Source of the DNA: Campylobacteraceae bacterium
Lineage (GTDB): Bacteria; Campylobacterota; Campylobacteria; Campylobacterales; Campylobacteraceae
Length of the DNA: 5,395 nt
Reading direction: 5' to 3'
NCBI GenBank assembly: GCA_012521935.1
Contig: JAAYLJ010000178.1
Coordinates: 1-5,395, forward strand
Program-made: the position numbers and the translations under genes
Notes under the pieces: generated by a model
Databases searched by the model: none
What the model was told of the DNA's origin: nothing
What the model saw: the letters and a program-made list of their open reading frames with translations, nothing else
Shown here: positions 4,335 to 5,395 of the stretch, piece after piece
Numbering within the stretch: the first letter of the stretch is position 1
How the letters are laid out: each line of letters opens with the position of its first letter

Positions 4335-5395
4335 AATGTAATTTTTTACAAAACTCTCTAACTTCTTTATCTATCTCATAAACTTCACTAACACTGTTTG
4401 GAAGCATATTTTCAAACTTTTGAGCCGCCTTTATGACTCCTTTTGCTAAATCAATGATGGAACATTTCTCTTTTAAAAAATGCTCTATCATTGACTCATT
4501 TGCTCCATTTATAACTGCACCTAGCTTTGGATTTTGCATCAAAGTATCTTTTAACTCCCAAACTGGATATCTATCTGTTTTAATCTCTTTAAATTCAAAA
4601 GATTTTATCTGTAATAAATCAACATTTGGCAAGATGTTTGAATCAACTTCTTTTAATAGTGCAAAAGCTATGGGTAACTTCATGTCTTGCCCAGCTAAAT
4701 GAGCAGTTGTACTTCCATCTTCATAGTCAATTAAAGCATGAATGATTGATTTTGTCTCAATGATAGCGTCGTAACTATTAGCTTCAAAAAGCCACCTAGC
4801 TTCTAGTAGTTCAAAGAGTTTATTTACCATACTTGCGCTATCTATGGTGATTTTTTGCCCCATTTTCCAATTTGGATGTTTTAGTGCATCTTTTGGTTTC
4901 ATATATTTAAGTTTTTCTAAGGGAGTATCTCTAAAAGCACCACCACTAGCAGTGATGCAGAGTCTTTTAGCTTTTCTATGAGATTTTAAGTACCAAAGCC
5001 CAAAATGTTCGCTATCTATTGGAACTATTTTGCTTGTATCTAAAAAAGCTCCAGCTGCCACTAAAGACTCTTTGTTTGCTAAAGCTAACTCTTTTCCAAG
5101 TTCTAAAGCTTTAACTGTGGGAAACAGTCCCATAAACCCAACTAAAGCATTGATAACTAAAGGACTTGATGAGTTCTCAAGTAGATTTAAAATGCCCTCA
5201 TTTCCAACAAACACATTTGGATGATTAACTTTTTTTACTAAATTTTTATCACCAATTGCGACAAAAACTGGTTTAAACTCTTCTATTTGTCTATTTAATA
5301 ACTCTACATTTTTTCCTGCAACTAAAGCTTCAACCCTTAACCCAAACTCTCTTGCAATGTGTAAAGTGTTGACTCCTATTGAGCCAGTGCTGCCT
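4333..5395 (-). CDS. dxr: 1-deoxy-D-xylulose 5-phosphate reductoisomerase (N-terminus just beyond right edge)
   Basis: Second enzyme of the MEP pathway: it isomerises and reduces DXP to 2-C-methyl-D-erythritol 4-phosphate with NADPH and a divalent metal in the cytoplasm. The frame is open to the edge, giving 353 visible residues starting with the NADPH-binding GSTGSIG, so only about 3-6 residues are missing (campylobacterial Dxr is about 356 long). Counting from that first G, LANKESLV is at 105-112, DSEH at 127-130 (metal ligands D127 and E129), SGGAF at 150-154, ALKHPNWKMGQKITIDSA at 170-187 (H173), NKLFE at 191-195 (ligand E195), a DGSTTAHL-type stretch at 226-233 with H219 upstream, and INGANE at 295-300. 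All expected catalytic residues are present and the enzyme should be active and a fosmidomycin-type target. The GTG at 5214 lies within the domain and is not the start. It is followed closely by uraA. Confidence 0.97.
   Translation of the reverse strand, partial: GSTGSIGVNTLHIAREFGLRVEALVAGKNVELLNRQIEEFKPVFVAIGDKNLVKKVNHPNVFVGNEGILNLLENSSSPLVINALVGFMGLFPTVKALELGKELALANKESLVAAGAFLDTSKIVPIDSEHFGLWYLKSHRKAKRLCITASGGAFRDTPLEKLKYMKPKDALKHPNWKMGQKITIDSASMVNKLFELLEARWLFEANSYDAIIETKSIIHALIDYEDGSTTAHLAGQDMKLPIAFALLKEVDSNILPNVDLLQIKSFEFKEIKTDRYPVWELKDTLMQNPKLGAVINGANESMIEHFLKEKCSIIDLAKGVIKAAQKFENMLPNSVSEVYEIDKEVREFCKKLH

Noticed and set aside
4433..5224. Plus-strand open frames opposite dxr
   Set aside because: They are shadow frames of an intact essential gene.

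Overview
The window suggests a member of the Campylobacterota (formerly Epsilonproteobacteria). The base composition is AT-rich, genes are tightly packed, and promoters show a recognisable -10 box with little or no -35. The visible TsaD and Dxr proteins also read like campylobacterial versions (TsaD 'IESSCDDSSIAI' and 'GGVVPELAARLH'; Dxr 'GSTGSIGVNTL' and 'DSEHFGLWYL'). A free-living Sulfurimonas-like or related lineage is plausible, but this is inference from sequence style and no database was searched.

Layout. Positions 1-998 hold a two-gene leftward operon: a Tat-exported M15-type peptidoglycan carboxypeptidase-like protein, followed by tsaD (N-terminal quarter only), joined by an ATGA stop/start overlap. 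Positions 999-1092 are a compact divergent promoter region with two back-to-back extended -10 elements and a perfect 12-bp palindrome between them. Positions 1093-1617 hold a small rightward SAM-methyltransferase-like gene with a degenerate cofactor loop. After a 107-bp gap with its own putative promoter and a dyad repeat comes a rightward Na+/H+ antiporter-family (YuiF/HI0325-like) carrier at 1725-3047. A short hairpin at 3052-3068 separates it from a convergent leftward pair: dxr (nearly complete, running off the right edge) and uraA, with an 8-bp gap between them and a Shine-Dalgarno that overlaps the dxr stop codon.

How the genes relate. Most are housekeeping: tRNA t6A modification (tsaD), isoprenoid precursor synthesis by the MEP pathway (dxr), nucleobase uptake (uraA), ion or organic-solute transport, and cell-wall trimming (M15 peptidase). 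The co-transcribed pairs (peptidase-tsaD, dxr-uraA) share no obvious pathway. There is no sign of a mobile element, CRISPR array, RNA gene, phage or defence island. No convincing new system was found. The observations most worth a second look are the palindrome-centred divergent promoter, the altered zinc-site spacing in the peptidase, the in-frame internal repeat and degenerate SAM motif in the methyltransferase-like protein, and two substitutions at substrate-site positions of the UraA-like permease.
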